Assembly: GCA_917880885.1 (NCBI GenBank)
Contig: OU862909.1
Coordinates: 32,486,405 to 32,550,404, forward strand
Direction: 5' to 3'
Origin: Limnephilus marmoratus
Lineage: Eukaryota > Arthropoda > Insecta > Trichoptera > Limnephilidae
DNA: 64,000 bases
A program made the translations under genes and the position numbers. The notes under the pieces are model-generated. The model ran no database searches. It was given only the letters and a program-made list of their open reading frames with translations, and had not been told where the DNA came from. This document shows positions 1 through 11,053 of the stretch, piece by piece; the first letter of the stretch is position 1; every line of letters begins with the position of its first letter.

Positions 1-752
1 CCTACGCCTTTTTCAAAATCCGAGTTGGCAACACTACAGGAATGATGTGTGAATCCATCCTTCCCGCTGCGATGAAAGGCAAAGGGTTGAGTCCTGGAGA
101 GAACAAAGGTCTTTCTCAACCAGTCTCCCAATTTCATAATCACTTTTGTTCTATTGTACTATTCATAAATATAACCAGTAAATATTTACTTACTTTTTTT
201 TCAAAATACTCAGTATCATTTAGTGGTCGGCAAACTTATTAGCCAAATCTGTGCATTATAACGATTCAAAAAAAATTTGAGAGCAAATCTGTTTGATTTA
301 GTAAACATTTATCATAATTTTAGTACTTCATTAAATTATGGGTACGCTGAATAAAATTTGATAATAAAATTTTATTCATTGATAACAAAATATTATGTTA
401 TTAAGGGATACATAAATTGTATTCCTTAATTACAAAAGCGTCATGCGGCTCGAATTTGATAATAATGTAAAAGTTTTTTAATTTCCAGAAATGGAAAATA
501 ATGCATTTTAGTATTTATTTCATTTAAAAAACAGACTACTTATAAGTACTATAAATACATGAAGAAGAAATAACCTTTTTATAAGTTTTCTTGCTTCAAT
601 TGTATTATTCAGCATAACGTAAAATAAAAAAAATTACACATTTTGAAGCAAACAAAAAGTCAGAAATCAAGATTTGTATAATATTTATAATGCAAAAAAA
701 TTGATGAACATATTATTTATTTAATTTTATTTGAGGGAAATTAAATTACATT
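1..752. other. AT-rich stretch, no gene seen
   Basis: Only short open frames without recognisable protein features occur here. The DNA is AT-rich with long A and T runs. I see no repeat unit shared with the rest of the window until about position 753. Confidence 0.6.
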
Positions 753-830
753 CACAGACTTCTACAGCCGTACCCTCACGGAACATCGCCTTGCACCACA
801 GTGGGAGGGATGGATTCATCCGTCTGACAG
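753..830 (+). repeat. Fragment of family S retroposon
   Basis: About 75 bases match the interior of the poly(A)-tailed retroposon seen many times later. The shared core reads 'catcgccttgcacc', followed by 'gggatggattcat'. Both ends of the element and the tail are missing, so this is a short internal relic. Confidence 0.6.
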
Positions 831-1047
831 TTAGTAAAATTGGTACAATCGTTAAAGTTTCTAGATTGCTTATATAATTAATGCATTTGTTTTTTATTGA
901 AAATGAATTCTTTTGAAAACCATATGGGATAATGAGAAGCCTTAAAAATTAATTATAGGAACATAAGTTAAAGAAAAACAATAAGTTCCTTCGAAGTGTT
1001 TAAGAATGAATAAAATTTTTGTGCTTGATCAGTTATATTGTTACCAG

Positions 1048-1308
1048 CCTAGCGATACCGTATTTTTTGTGAGATCGTTATTGGATAACGGACATAATCT
1101 CCTGTCAGATTTGTGTGATTTTTAAGTCATATATTTTAGTTTAGATCGATTTAAACATGAATTCCTGCAAGTAAGCATGATTATTTTCTCATTTAATGTA
1201 CGTTGTACATAAAAAACGCAAATAACAGCCATAAAAATCACACAAATTTGACAGGAGATTACGTCCGTTATCCAATAACGATCTCACAAAAAATAAGGAA
1301 TCGCTAGG
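1048..1308. mobile_element. MITE with ~75-bp terminal inverted repeats
   Basis: The left end (from CCTAGCGATACCG) reappears reverse-complemented at the right end (up to CGCTAGG). The arms are about 75 bp with a few mismatches and contain the phrase 'gttattggataacg'. The ~100-bp centre has no coding capacity. The trinucleotide CAG flanks both sides (1045-1047 and 1309-1311) and is a possible target duplication, but a 3-bp match is weak. The superfamily is undetermined. Confidence 0.75.
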
Positions 1309-1411
1309 CAGTCTCTTAAAATGACCAATCTAAATGGTCAAAATAATCAACAATATTTGATTTTTCCATTTTTTTTTAAATTTATCTGCCTATAACGTAT
1401 CTTTAAAATAC

Positions 1412-1642
1412 TTTGGACACGTTGATCGCCAAACTGAGGACTCCAACTTGGAGAAACTCATAGTCACTGACAAAGTAGAAGGCAGAGGAAGGTCACCGCA
1501 GCGCTGAAGTGACCAAGTATCACTGGCGTCTCTGGTACGTCGATGTCCTTCGCTCTCCACATAGCGCAGGACTGCGGGGACCGGAAGAAAGAGCCTTATC
1601 CACCATGGAAATTGGAGTAGAGCACACGATCCTCAGCAAATG
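1412..1642 (+). pseudogene. Decayed 3' end of a non-LTR retrotransposon ORF2
   Basis: Translation from 1412 begins FGHVDRQTEDSNLEKLIVT and continues with a GRGRSPQR stretch, a stop, then SDQV. This resembles the C-terminal tail of insect endonuclease/reverse-transcriptase proteins, where a line like 'NSLEKLIV.GK.EG.R.RGRSP.RW.DQI' precedes the stop. The family reading is from memory. Later positions need frame changes (a run like RTAGTGRKSLIHHG, then HDPQ), so the fragment is clearly dead. No reverse-transcriptase domain remains upstream and no tail was located. Confidence 0.5.
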
Positions 1643-1807
1643 AAGAATCTCCACGGGATATAATCAATATTGCGTCGGTACAGCCAGTCGATATCAGTGC
1701 AGCTTCGTATCGTAGTATCTTGAAACATAAATATTATTTAAATTCAGTAATTACACAACGAAGTTTGATTTTCAAATAAAATTCTTTATAACAAAATCAG
1801 ATATATA

Positions 1808-2450
1808 ATGACTTCGCTTATAATGATTGACATGATTCCTTACACAGTTGATTTTAAAGCTGGGTCCACACATGTTCTTTTGTCCGTTCCGTTCCTCCGT
1901 TCCGTATCAGCGTCGCGATCAAGAACGCTAGTTTGGACGCCCGTTCGGAACGGTACGGTGTTACGGAGGTACGATACGGGTAGAGGTACGCCCCGATCCA
2001 TCGGGAGTCGGTTTATTCGGCCCGTTCAAAGGCGATACGATACGGGTATGCGCCAGTCTGGACGCGATCGCGGCATGCGCAGGTCGTTCTCTCTGTCGAA
2101 TGGAATGAACACGCGATGCCGATGATCGCAGCGACGTTACGGAAGTACGGGCTATTTTTACTTGCGTCCAGAGTTTTTGATACGGAACGGAGGTACGGAA
2201 CGGAACGGACAAAAGAACATGTGTGGACCCAGCTTAAGCATATAACACTTGCTTTCCTTGCGTCCAATACAACATCAGTCTTACAGCCAATGGATCAAGG
2301 AATAAACGGTCACTCAAAACTAATTTTAGAAAGAATCTTGTGCTTAAAATGTCACAAAGTACCATTTACAATTGTTTCGAACATGCAGGATTCAACCATG
2401 ACGGTTTAACTGTTCAAACAGCAGAACATAACAGATGAAAATTTTAACAG
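1808..2450 (+). pseudogene. pogo/Tigger-type DDE transposase fragment, split by a MITE
   Basis: After the internal MITE, translation from about 2235 gives HITLAFLASNTTSVLQPMDQ. This matches the conserved 'FLPPNTTS.LQPMDQG' block of the DDE_1 domain in pogo/Tigger transposases (Tc1/mariner superfamily). Further on, in another frame, YNCFEHAGFNHDGL at about 2367-2408 matches the 'NCF..AGF' block, so at least one frameshift separates them. The 17 codons before the MITE (from ATG at 1808: LIMIDMIPYTVDFK) fit the region just upstream. If the MITE and one TAA are discounted, the frame runs straight across the site. The first catalytic aspartate region and the DNA-binding N-terminus are absent. Non-functional relic. 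Confidence 0.7.
1858..2234. mobile_element. 377-bp MITE inserted in the transposase relic, TAA target duplication
   Basis: The ends AGCTGGGTCCACACATG and its complement are the tips of inverted repeats of about 50 bp ('gttcttttgtccgttccg' and complement inside). TAA occurs on both sides (1855-1857 and 2235-2237). Removing the element with one TAA rejoins an open transposase frame, which independently supports these boundaries. A 3-bp TWA-type duplication suggests PIF/Harbinger, but no transposase is present to prove it. The interior is more GC-rich than its surroundings and is full of CGTACGG-like words. Several overlapping open frames in it are by-products of composition. Confidence 0.8.
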
Positions 2451-3984
2451 ATGTATTTGAAAATTATAGACGGTAATGCTTCTGGAAGTAACCAGTAGGT
2501 ACATGGAGCGGGTCTGTACGGAAGATGTCAGCGTATTTACTTTAGAATTTTAGTATTATTTTAGAATAGATCACTCTATTATCAAAATAATGCTTTGTAC
2601 ATAAATATGACGTCTGCTTAGTATGATGCGTTTGTCATTTCCCTTCATTTTGTCATTATGAAAATGTTTGTACCCACAAAGTTCAGAAAGTTATTGTAGA
2701 GATGTCAGCGTATTTACTTTAGAAAAATACCTAACCAAAATAAGGTTGTTTATTTTCTACAAAATGCTTTGTATGACGTCCGATCATTTGTCATTTTCCT
2801 TCGAAGTCATTATCTTCTGGATTGCCGTTTGTCACCCGGTGGCCGCGAGGTGACCGCGGCACTTTTGAAGGTTAAAACAATAGGAAATACATAATTATCT
2901 GGTAGATTGCTCTATTTTTTAAAGAAAATAATAAATAAATACCTTTTTAAAATGAATTCCTTTGATCAAGAGTCTTTTTTTTGTAAGCTTGCTTCGTTAA
3001 ATATCTACGCACTTTGCGTTTTCGAGTCACTTTCACTTTCATCATACCAACATCTTAATTTATGGAATAAATATATATCCAATATTGGGGGCATTTTCAA
3101 AATCTTTCTTGTAAGTAAATAAATTACGATTTATCATTTTCAAAATCTTTCCCGTAAGAAATTACGATTTAGGTTATATCATACGTCTGACGTGTTAGCT
3201 TATTTTCGAGCTAATCTGTCTTTAAGTGACATAAAATTATCAATAGAGTATTATTTCATTTATATCTTACATATTTGCAGTCAGTAATTTAATTCATAAT
3301 CAGTTTCTACCCGTATCAATCAAAGAATAAATATACCAATTCAAAGCGAAGCCGCGACGCCATATTTAATATTTATGTGTCAGTAAATAAGTTGCCACCT
3401 TGAATACGGAGTTTAGTGTTGCCGTTTCTAAAAAAAACCTATTTCAGAGGTAAAATAATCTTATGTTTAGTAAGAAGTAGAAAGTAAAATAATCTTATGT
3501 TTAATAAGAAAGCAACGAAACATAAATATATTAACTTTGATTCTTTATTATTCTAACATTTTACAATATACCCGCAAATAGAATGAAAAAAACATGTTTT
3601 TGAAAAATTAACAACAAACACACCCGAAAAATATTTTTTTTTTACACATTTTTTTTGCTGTTTTCAAACTTGATATGCAGAACTCCATTTAAAATATATT
3701 TCCAAATAATAATATGATAGTATAAATGAGTTGAAAAAAAAGAACAAACAATTTCACATGAGGTAGAAAAAATTCTACCACAACTTCAATAATTTATTTT
3801 TTCTAGTTAGTGTAGGTATATTTAAAGCAGTTAATTTAGGTATCCAATTAAATTTATATGAAATGTATTTTATATTTTAACGTATCCATATTATTTATTG
3901 TCAAAATTAACAATTTTAGTAAGAGACATTGTGAACCCGTATTAAAATCAATGAGACTACATTCCAAAATCAGCCATTCCAAAA
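2451..3984. other. AT-rich stretch, no gene seen
   Basis: No coding feature is supported. There are small local duplications: 'gatgtcagcgtatttacttt' near 2525 and again near 2702, an 'attttcaaaatctttc' pair near 3091 and 3137, and a 'taaaataatcttatgttta' pair near 3450 and 3485. Confidence 0.55.
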
Positions 3985-4527
3985 TCAAGCACCTGGCAAC
4001 ATTATATTAAGAAAGTCGCTGTATTGAGTCATGTTGAGTGCCCTTTTTTCGTGAATTGGAAATTTTTGTGTAAAATCAGACGACCCCGCCATTCGAACGG
4101 ATAAAAATAGAACTACAACCGTATGCGATAGACATTTGATTTTTTCTAATGTGAACAATCCACACTCGTATTCCGCACCGCTAGATGTCTCCCGTAAAGT
4201 TTTGGCAAACGTATAAATTAAAATTAAAAATGTTTCCCGATCCAGAAAAAAAAAACAAAAGCTCGTGCCGAAGACTTCGAAGGAGATTGAACCGTGAAGC
4301 CTTCCGAAATGCTGAACGCCAAGGTCCACTTTGGCTTGAGGATCGATGGCTGAAAATTCTCATACGATTTTAGTTACGCTGCCCGTTGACCGAAACTGAC
4401 CTCTCAAAGTGTACGAATCTCGAGGAGCCGAAAGGTCGTTTTGGCGTGACAGGTTTGGCTTAATTTTTGCATACAAAAAAGAGTGAGTTTTCCTGACCTG
4501 CCCCAAAACTAAACAATACTATATATA
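3985..4527. repeat. Divergent left flank of the first composite unit
   Basis: The sequence just before 4528 ('gtgagttttcctgacctg', then 'ccccaaaactaaac') is shared with the left flanks of the other eleven units. The upstream part is more divergent and only loosely resembles the flanks at 25.0, 27.9 and 41.6 kb. The overlapping open frames on both strands have no recognisable protein. Confidence 0.5.
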
Positions 4528-5196
4528 CTAGGTTTTGCCCGTTGCAGAAGCAACTGACGGGTTAAAACACTATGCGATTTGACGTGTGAACGTGGATGAA
4601 GCGAGGAGGAGTGTGTGTTAAATTAGATATATCAAGAAACCTGAGTTCACAGTGACCTTGCAACGCATGCCGGTTACCCGTTGTATTTAATGTTATGTAG
4701 TGCAGCGCTTGCATTAAAATGTAATTTGCCAGGAATTGGAATGGAACCATTACAGTTAAGTTGACCCCGAGGTTACAGTGACCTTGCAACGCATGCCGAG
4801 TAACCGTTGTATATCATGTTATATATTGCAGGCACTTGCTTTAAAATGTTATTTCCTGGGAATTGGGATGGAACCATTACAGTTAAGTTGACCCCGAGGT
4901 TACAGTGACCTTGCAACGCATGCCGTGTACCCGTTGTATATTATGTTATAAATTGCAGGCGCTTGCATTAAAATTTTATTTCCCGGGAATCGGGATGGAA
5001 CCATTACAGTAAAGTTGACCCCGAGGTTACAGTGACCTTGCAACGCATGCCAGGTACCCGTTGTTTATAATGTTATATATTACAGGCGCTTGCATTATAA
5101 TGTTGTTTTCCGAGATTTAGATGGAACCATTGCAGTTTAATGGACCCCGAGGTTAAAGTGGCCTTGCAACGCATGCCGGGTACCCGCTGTGTATAA
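4528..5196 (-). mobile_element. Helitron-like element a: 3' terminus plus 127-bp array
   Basis: On the minus strand the unit ends in a hairpin (CCCG..TTGC / GCAA..CGGG), a short spacer, and CTAG next to T. This is the layout of a Helitron 3' end inserted between A and T. To its right are a conserved subterminal stretch ('gatttgacgtgtgaacgtgg' near 4574) and then five ~127-bp monomers, each with 'ttgcaacgcatgcc'. No Rep/helicase is present, so it would be non-autonomous. I could not define a 5' TC end. Confidence 0.6.
4650..5196. repeat. 127-bp tandem array, 5 monomers
   Basis: 'gcaacgcatg' recurs at spacings of about 121-133 bp. Each monomer contains 'cccgttgtatataatgtta', a 'gcgcttgcat' word, 'ggaaccattacagtt' and 'gaccccgaggtta'. 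Monomers differ by point changes and small indels, which suggests an older array than those at 28-34 kb. Confidence 0.85.
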
Positions 5197-5267
5197 TTTA
5201 TTTATTTACGTACAAAAAGTCCATTAATCTCCCTCTTATCCTTTCCCTTGTTACCATAATTATTGGA

Positions 5268-5530
5268 AGGCTTTTGACCTCTCCAGCCAGATTCTCCCAA
5301 CCCTTCGGCTTGCACCGCAGTGTGAGGAATAGATTCATACGTCCGTCACTCCTGGCCACACTGACCCCCAGATTCCTACCCACCCCTCATACCATTTTCC
5401 TTCTCATATCTTCTTCTCCTTCCTTTCCCTTAAAAAAACCTCCACACAGCATCCTCAAAGATGACATAGGCCCCTAGGGAAATTGTTTTCCTCAGTGCCT
5501 CCTGTGTGGAGCTAATGTAAAAAAAAAAAA
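5268..5530 (+). mobile_element. Family S retroposon copy, 5' part missing
   Basis: Contains the shared interior ('ttctcccaacccttcgg', 'cacactgacccccagattcc'), the 3' stem-loop and an A-run at 5518-5530. The stem pairs 'cctccacaca' with 'tgtgtggagc' around an inner 'ctagggaaattgttttcct' hairpin. The A-tail at one end and variable 5' truncation among copies point to retroposition. No source LINE is identified. Confidence 0.65.
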
Positions 5531-5647
5531 TTAAATGCATATAAATTCACCTTTCCCAAAAAGTCAGAAAAAAAAAACATGTCCTTAATATGTTTTCCCT
5601 TGCTTAGTTCTGCACTCCTGGTATTTATACTTTTAAAATTTTATTTT

Positions 5648-5905
5648 GTTCGCTACGTTTTGTGATTTAGTAGTTGTGCCCGGATTCATGGGGTGAGCTT
5701 TGTCTAGGTCTAGGAGGCGTATGCCCAGGACACACTGAACCCCAGATTCCTACCCACCCCTTAAACCCTTTTCCATCCCAGAACTCTCATCTCCTTCCTT
5801 TCCTAAAAGAAATCCTCCACACACCATGCCCAAAGATGACATAGGACCTGAGAGAAATTATTTTCCCCATGGCCTCCAGTGTGGAGCTCATGTAAAAAAA
5901 AATAA
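5648..5905 (+). mobile_element. Family S retroposon copy with internal deletion
   Basis: Starts with the 5' block ('ttcgctacgttttgtgattt', then 'tgcccggattcatggggtg'), jumps to 'acacactgaaccccagattc', and ends in the 3' stem-loop and an A-run. It lacks the middle block present in the 8,940 and 53,705 copies. The region just downstream (5,905-6,030) repeats that of 5,530-5,640 ('ccttgcttagttctgcactc'), so retroposon and flank were duplicated together. Confidence 0.6.
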
Positions 5906-6059
5906 TTAAATGCATATAAATTCACCTTTCCCAAAAAGCTGAAATAATTGAAAAAAAAACATGTTCTTAATATATTTTCCCTTGCTTAGTTCTGCACTCC
6001 TGGTATTTATCCTTTAAAAATTTTGTTTTATTCGAGTAAAAAAAAGAACAGAAAAAATA

Positions 6060-6190
6060 TTCTTTCATAGCGTACCCGACTCCCCCCCCCCTTTCCTCCA
6101 TCCCGCAAAACCCCCTCCCGGGTTCCCCTCCCCCTTCCCAGGCTACCCTCCCCCCTCGCTGGTTTTCTTCCCCCCCTCAAACAAAAAAAA
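6060..6190. repeat. C-rich low-complexity tract
   Basis: Runs of up to nine C separated by short T/A words, on a strongly strand-biased tract. A related tract lies at 43,680-43,800 next to the same downstream array, so it belongs to a duplicated block. Confidence 0.7.
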
Positions 6191-6195
6191 CATAA

Positions 6196-6700
6196 CAAAA
6201 AAAGAATTATTCAATTTGGTGCAGTCTTTCGGAAGTTATACGCGTACATACATTTCGACGATTCATTTTTATGCAAATTTCATAATGCCAGAGCTCACCA
6301 GTAGTTTTATACAAAACATTGTCCTAACAGTGTCGAAGACAACAAAAAAAGAATTGTTCAATTTGGTGCAGTCTTTCGGAAGTTATGCGCGTACATACAT
6401 TTCCGGGATTCATTTGTATGCAAATTTCATAATGCCAGAGCTCACCAGTAGTTTTATACAAACTTTGTCCGAACAATAAGGAACGCAACAAAAAAAGAAT
6501 TATTCAATTACGTGCAGTCGTTCTGAAGTTATGAGCGTACTTACATTTCGGCGAATCATTTTTAAACAAATTTTATAATTCCAGAGCTCATCGATAATTT
6601 TATACAAACCTTGCCCTGACAATAACGAAACCAAATCAAAAAGAATTATCCAATTTGGTCCAGTCGTTCTTTAGTTATAATTTATAAATGATTACCGTGG
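6196..6700 (+). repeat. ~147-bp tandem array, about 3.5 monomers
   Basis: Repeats start near 6196, 6343, 6488 and 6637 with 'acaaaaaaagaattattcaa', followed by a 'gcagtc.ttc.gaagttat' core and ending with 'ccagagctcacc'. The 'aatgccagagctcac' end is also found in the retroposon flanks and in the shorter monomers at 19.8-20.2 kb. A homologous array is at 43,908-44,530. Confidence 0.75.
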
Positions 6701-6775
6701 ATAATTATTTATCCGTTTATGTTATTTTCAGGGTACCTACCTAGTTCATCAAAATATTCTAAAACAATATTTTAT

Positions 6776-6937
6776 TTAAATGGCAAGACCACCGTCAAAC
6801 TTTGTCCTAACCACCTCAAGCAAAGCCTGAAAATCGAACACATGCGCACGTTTTAGTACATTTTCCATACAAATTACGTCAGCTAACGCTGTCAGGGCCT
6901 CGCTGAAAAGTTGTGGTGGTTTTGGATAATAGTCCAT
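6776..6937 (-). pseudogene. 53-codon open segment with a diverged second copy at 44.6 kb
   Basis: Minus-strand frame MDYYPKPPQLFSEALTALAD, continuing with a VFDFQALLEVV stretch and a TAA stop. The copy at 44,638-44,799 keeps the same length, start, stop and frame. 37 of 53 residues are identical by my count, with about 25 nucleotide differences, mostly amino-acid changing. The sequence looks like ordinary protein rather than low-complexity translation, but I recognise no family. The upstream frame in this copy continues to 7108, yet that part is not conserved in frame in the second copy. It could be an exon fragment carried by the mobile unit, no longer under clear constraint. Confidence 0.4.
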
Positions 6938-7139
6938 GCTCAGTGTTGCAAGTTTGGGGAAAATTAAATAAATATTTAAAATATCTACCGATTTTACAGG
7001 CTGAAAACGATGTGCATTATGGATGTTGTTGGATTTTTCGCAAATGTCAGATATAATTGCAAAGTTTGACGCGATATTGTGAAACATTTTAAATGGGAAG
7101 CTACACATGTTTTTATTTTAAAAGTTTCTAAATCTTGAA

Positions 7140-7858
7140 TAATTTATGATAATTAAAAAACATGTCTCGTAAAATGTTTTTTTTCGTCTTATTTTACCAC
7201 CCCGCAAAGGGCCTTTAAAATGTCATTTTTTCCAACATATTTTTGAGATAGCCGTTTAATTGATTGGAATAAATTCCTAGTAAAATCAGTTTTGTATGGG
7301 AAATCTCTTTACTAAACGGTTCGACGTTTTTTAACGGGTGAACCTGTCGGCGGAAAATATAACTGAGGTCGAATTTCTTCGTCGGTGAGAGATCTAATTG
7401 TAGTTTTCGCCGTTTGGGAGCGCTGTTGACCCTGCGTCATCTTTTTTATATGAAATCTGGTCTGACCCGCAGAGATCGCCGTCCGTGCCCCCTTTCGGGC
7501 CAAATTGATCTCTGCGGTCGGTGAAACTCGAGGAGCGGTGGTCGATTATCGCCTGCGGGCCGAGGCGGGCGAGGGAAATCGAAAGGGCGTAAGCGTCTTT
7601 TTCGTTTTTAAGCGACAATACGCCGTAAGGTCTTGCGGATCGAGGGGGAAAAGAGTCGATTATCGGATCACCAAAACGCGTTTTTTTGGAACTGCCGTTT
7701 GTATGAAATCCCGGTCCACAAGCCTTGCTCGGCCAAATCGACCTCTGCGGTCGGTGAAACTCGACAGGCAGAGTGGTCGATTTTCGCCTGTACCCGGACG
7801 ATTAAAAAAAAAAGTGAGTTTTCCTGACCTACCCCAAAACTAAACAATACTATATATA
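7140..7858. repeat. Type I left flank of composite unit
   Basis: GC-rich flank found before units b, c, d (partly) and e. It contains an internal near-duplication about 233 bp apart ('tctgcggtcggtgaaactcg' at 7511 and 7744). Open frames of 60-157 codons cover it in several copies, on both strands and in overlapping registers. I treat these as composition effects. Confidence 0.65.
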
Positions 7859-8425
7859 CTAGCTGGGCCCATTGCAAAAGCAATTAACGGGTTAAAACAC
7901 TATGCGATTTGACGTGTGAACGTGGATGAAGCGAGGAGGAGTGTGTGTTAAATTAAATATTTGAAGAAACCTGAGGTTACAGTGACTTTGTAACGCATGC
8001 CGGGTACCCGTTGTTTATAATTTTATGTAGTGCAGCGCTTGCATCAAAATGTAATTTCTAAGGAATTTGAATAGAACCATTACAGTTAAGTTGACCATGA
8101 GGTTACAGTGACCTTGCAACGCATGCCGAGCAACCGTTGTATATCATTTTATATATTGCAGGCACTTGCTTTAAAATGTTATTTCCCGGGAATGGGGATG
8201 GAACCATTACAGTTAAGTTGACCCCGAGGTTACAGTGACCTTGCAACGCATGCCGGGAACCCGTTGTATATAATGTTATAATATAGTGCAGACGTTTGCA
8301 AGGCGCTTGCATTATAATGTAGTTTCCCGGAACTTGGAATGGAACCGTTACAGTTAAGTTGACCCCGAGGTTACAGTGATCTTGCAACGCATGCCGGGTA
8401 ACCGTTGTATATAATGTTATGTAGA
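7859..8425 (-). mobile_element. Helitron-like element b: 3' terminus plus 4-monomer array
   Basis: CTAG at 7859-7862, followed by the 'gctgggccc' variant of the spacer and an 'attgc..gcaat' hairpin. This is one of two terminal subtypes; the other has 'gttttgccc'. Four 127-bp monomers follow, then 'atgttatgtagaaataaaaa' as the right junction. The pair copy is element d. Confidence 0.6.
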
Positions 8426-8479
8426 AATAAAAATCCCCAAAGATGATCTTTATTGGATAACCAACACTCATGCCGTAGG

Positions 8480-8730
8480 TCACCCTAAGTGGTTCGCTAC
8501 GTTTGGTGATTTAGTAGGGGTGCCCGGATTTATGGGGTGAGGTTTGTCTAGGTCTTGGAGGCGGATGACCAGGACACACTGAACCCCAGATTCCTACCCA
8601 CCCCTTAAACCCTTTTCCTTCTCAGAACTCTCATCTCCTTCTTTGCCTTAAAAAACCCTCCATCCAGCATCTCCAAAGATGACATGACCGTGAGGGAAAT
8701 TATTTTCCTCAGGGTCTCCTGTGTGGAGCT
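8480..8730 (+). mobile_element. Family S retroposon copy, tail region altered
   Basis: Has the 5' block and the 'acacactgaaccccagattc' block. Its 3' stem-loop ends in 'tgtgtggagctttttcctcc' rather than an A-run, so the tail is lost or was replaced by the following T/C-rich DNA. Duplicated at 14,865-15,115. Confidence 0.55.
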
Positions 8731-8829
8731 TTTTCCTCCCCCCCTCTCGCGCTTCATTAATTCATTCCCGGTACATTTAGTTTTCAAAAAGCGAGAAATG
8801 TGCACCTACTTCGGTCGCCCGGTTCATTA

Positions 8830-8945
8830 TTGTATCTCGATTGATCATTATTGTATTCAGAAACCATCGCGGGAATGCACACATCAAATTCCAAAAGTCT
8901 CATCGCAATCGGATGAACCAACACCGCTGTCAAAGGTCACCTAAG
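8830..8945 (+). repeat. Isolated monomer-like fragment related to the 19.8-24 kb satellite
   Basis: Contains 'aaaccatcgcgggaatgcac' and 'catcgcaatcggatgaacc', the same halves that build the short monomers at 19.8-20.2 kb. It shows that this monomer is also dispersed singly. Confidence 0.55.
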
Positions 8946-9335
8946 TGGTTCGCTACGTTTGATGACTTAGCAGGGGTGCCCGGGTTCATGGGATGAGGTT
9001 TGTCTAGGTCTTGGTGGCGGATACGTTTGACCTACCACTGCATTGCGGGCTGGATTGGAGGAGACTGATTGAGGGAGGCTTTTTATCTCTCCAGCCAGAT
9101 TATCCCAACCCTTCGCCTCGCACCGCAGTGTGAGGAATAGATTCATACGTCCGTTACTCCTGGCCACACTGACCCCCAGATTCCTACCCACCCCTCATAC
9201 CCTTTTCCTTCTTATATCTTCTTCTCCTTTCTTTCCCTCAAAAAACCCTCCACACAGCATCCTCAAAGATGACATAGGCCCCTAGGGAAATTGTTTTCCT
9301 CGGTGCCTCCTGTGTGGAGCTAATGTAAAAAAAAA
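8940..9335 (+). mobile_element. Family S retroposon, near full-length
   Basis: Carries the 5' block, the central 'ggcggatacgtttgacctac' block, the 'ttatcccaacccttcgcctc' block, the 3' stem-loop and an A-run at 9327-9335. This copy and those at 15,325, 47,940 and 53,705 give the best view of the whole element (about 390-450 bp). Confidence 0.65.
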
Positions 9336-10490
9336 GTTTAGCAATGCATAATTTCATGATGCCAGAGCTCACTATTGTATATAGAAACCAATGAATGGTT
9401 CCCGGGCCGGCGATACCAATTCCACGTTGAATGATTATCATTAAAATACAAAATACAAAAAAAGCGGTATGTAAATTTAATATTTTTGAAAAAAATTATA
9501 CCATTCCACTTCAAGCAATTTTATTATACATTTACAAAAAATCATAAGCAATATCATCAGATTTTGAGTTGTTATGTGCATGTAGGTACCTGCATAGATT
9601 CTATGTAGAGGTACCTGCACATACGTAAAAAAAAACATATGAAATATATTTAGGCTGGGTTTTTCAAAAAATTTATTTAAAAATCTTCAATTTTTCAAGT
9701 TAATTTTAACGTTCTGTGAAAGTTCTGTTCAAATTCTATTCAAGTTCCGTAATTATTTCTGTTTTGAAATAATAGTTTAAATAAATAATAATAAATATTA
9801 TAAGTTTTGAAGATAATTGAATAAATAAAAACCGCACATTACGTGAAAATGAACTTTACTAATTTAAAAATAACATTCATACCAACAGTGGTTATCCAGA
9901 AGCAACCTCCGTGTTCCTACATATTTCAAAAATTACCATATTGGATGATTTTTTTCTTTTCATTTCATATCATTAATTTTCGATTTAACATTTAAAGGAA
10001 AAAATCTCGTAAGATGGTACCTACCTAGTACATACCGAGAAAAATAATGTTGGTGTAGGTACCTACTTACGCGTTTTCTCAATAAATACTTAGCGAATTA
10101 GCAATAATTCAATAGAACGGTAGGTACCTACCGCGATTTTCTGCATTTAAATCATTCACATTTTTAACGCCAGTACCTACCTCGAGTTTATATTAACTGG
10201 CTGGAAAATTATGCATTGTTGATGATAGATCGATTTCAGAAAATGATAGAAAAATTTCAATATTTGATGCAATATAGTGTAACATTTTAAATGGGAAGCA
10301 ACACATGTTGTTATTTTAAAAGTTTCTTAAACTTGTATACCTTCTATTTAATCAAAAACATTTCGTGCAAAATGTTTGTTTTCGCCGCAATCTAAGTTCC
10401 CGCAAAGGGCCTTTAAAATGTCAATTTTTCTCCGCTATTTTCGAAAACGCCGTTAAAAAAATTCGAATAAATCCCTAGAAAAATCAGTTT
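9336..10490. other. AT-rich spacer with GGTACC palindromes
   Basis: No gene is seen. The palindrome core TAGGTACCTAC and close variants occur repeatedly (near 9590, 10018, 10054 and 10121). The spacer is copied at 15,725-16,865. An insertion site-like phrase 'ccaatgaatggttcccgg' near 9390 recurs at 11,970, 12,960 and 15,770. Confidence 0.6.
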
Positions 10491-11053
10491 TGTATCGGAA
10501 ATCTCTTTACTAAACGATTCGACGTTTTTTAACGGGTGAACCTGTTGGCAAGAAATATAACTGAGGCCGAATTTCTTCGTCGGTGAGAGATCTAATTGTA
10601 GTTTTCGCCGTTTGGGTGCGCCGTTAACCCTGCATCATCTTTTTATATGAAATCTGGTCTGACCCGCTGAGATCGCCATCCGTGCCCCCTTTCGGGCCAA
10701 ATTGATCTCTGCGGTCGGTGAAACTCGAGGAGCGACGGTCGATTATCGCCTGCGGGCCGAGGCGGGCGAGGGAAATCGAAAGGGCGTAAGCGTCTTTTTC
10801 GTTTTTAAGCGACAATACGCCGTAAGGTCTTGCGGATCGAGGGGGAAAAGAGTCGATTATCGGATCACCAAAACGCGTTTTTTTGGAACGGCCATTTGTA
10901 TGAAATCCCGGTCCACAAGCCTTGCTCGGCCAAATCGACCTCTGCGGTCGGTGAAACTCGTCAGGCAGAGTGGTCGATTTTCGCCTGTACTCGGAGGATT
11001 AAAAAAAAAAGTGAGTTTTCCTGACCTACCCCAAAACCAAACAATACTATATA
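10490..11053. repeat. Type I left flank, before element c
   Basis: Close copy of 7310-7858 with a few substitutions, ending in the same 'cctaccccaaaaccaaac' tract next to CTAG. The strong similarity suggests recent duplication relative to element a's flank. Confidence 0.65.
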
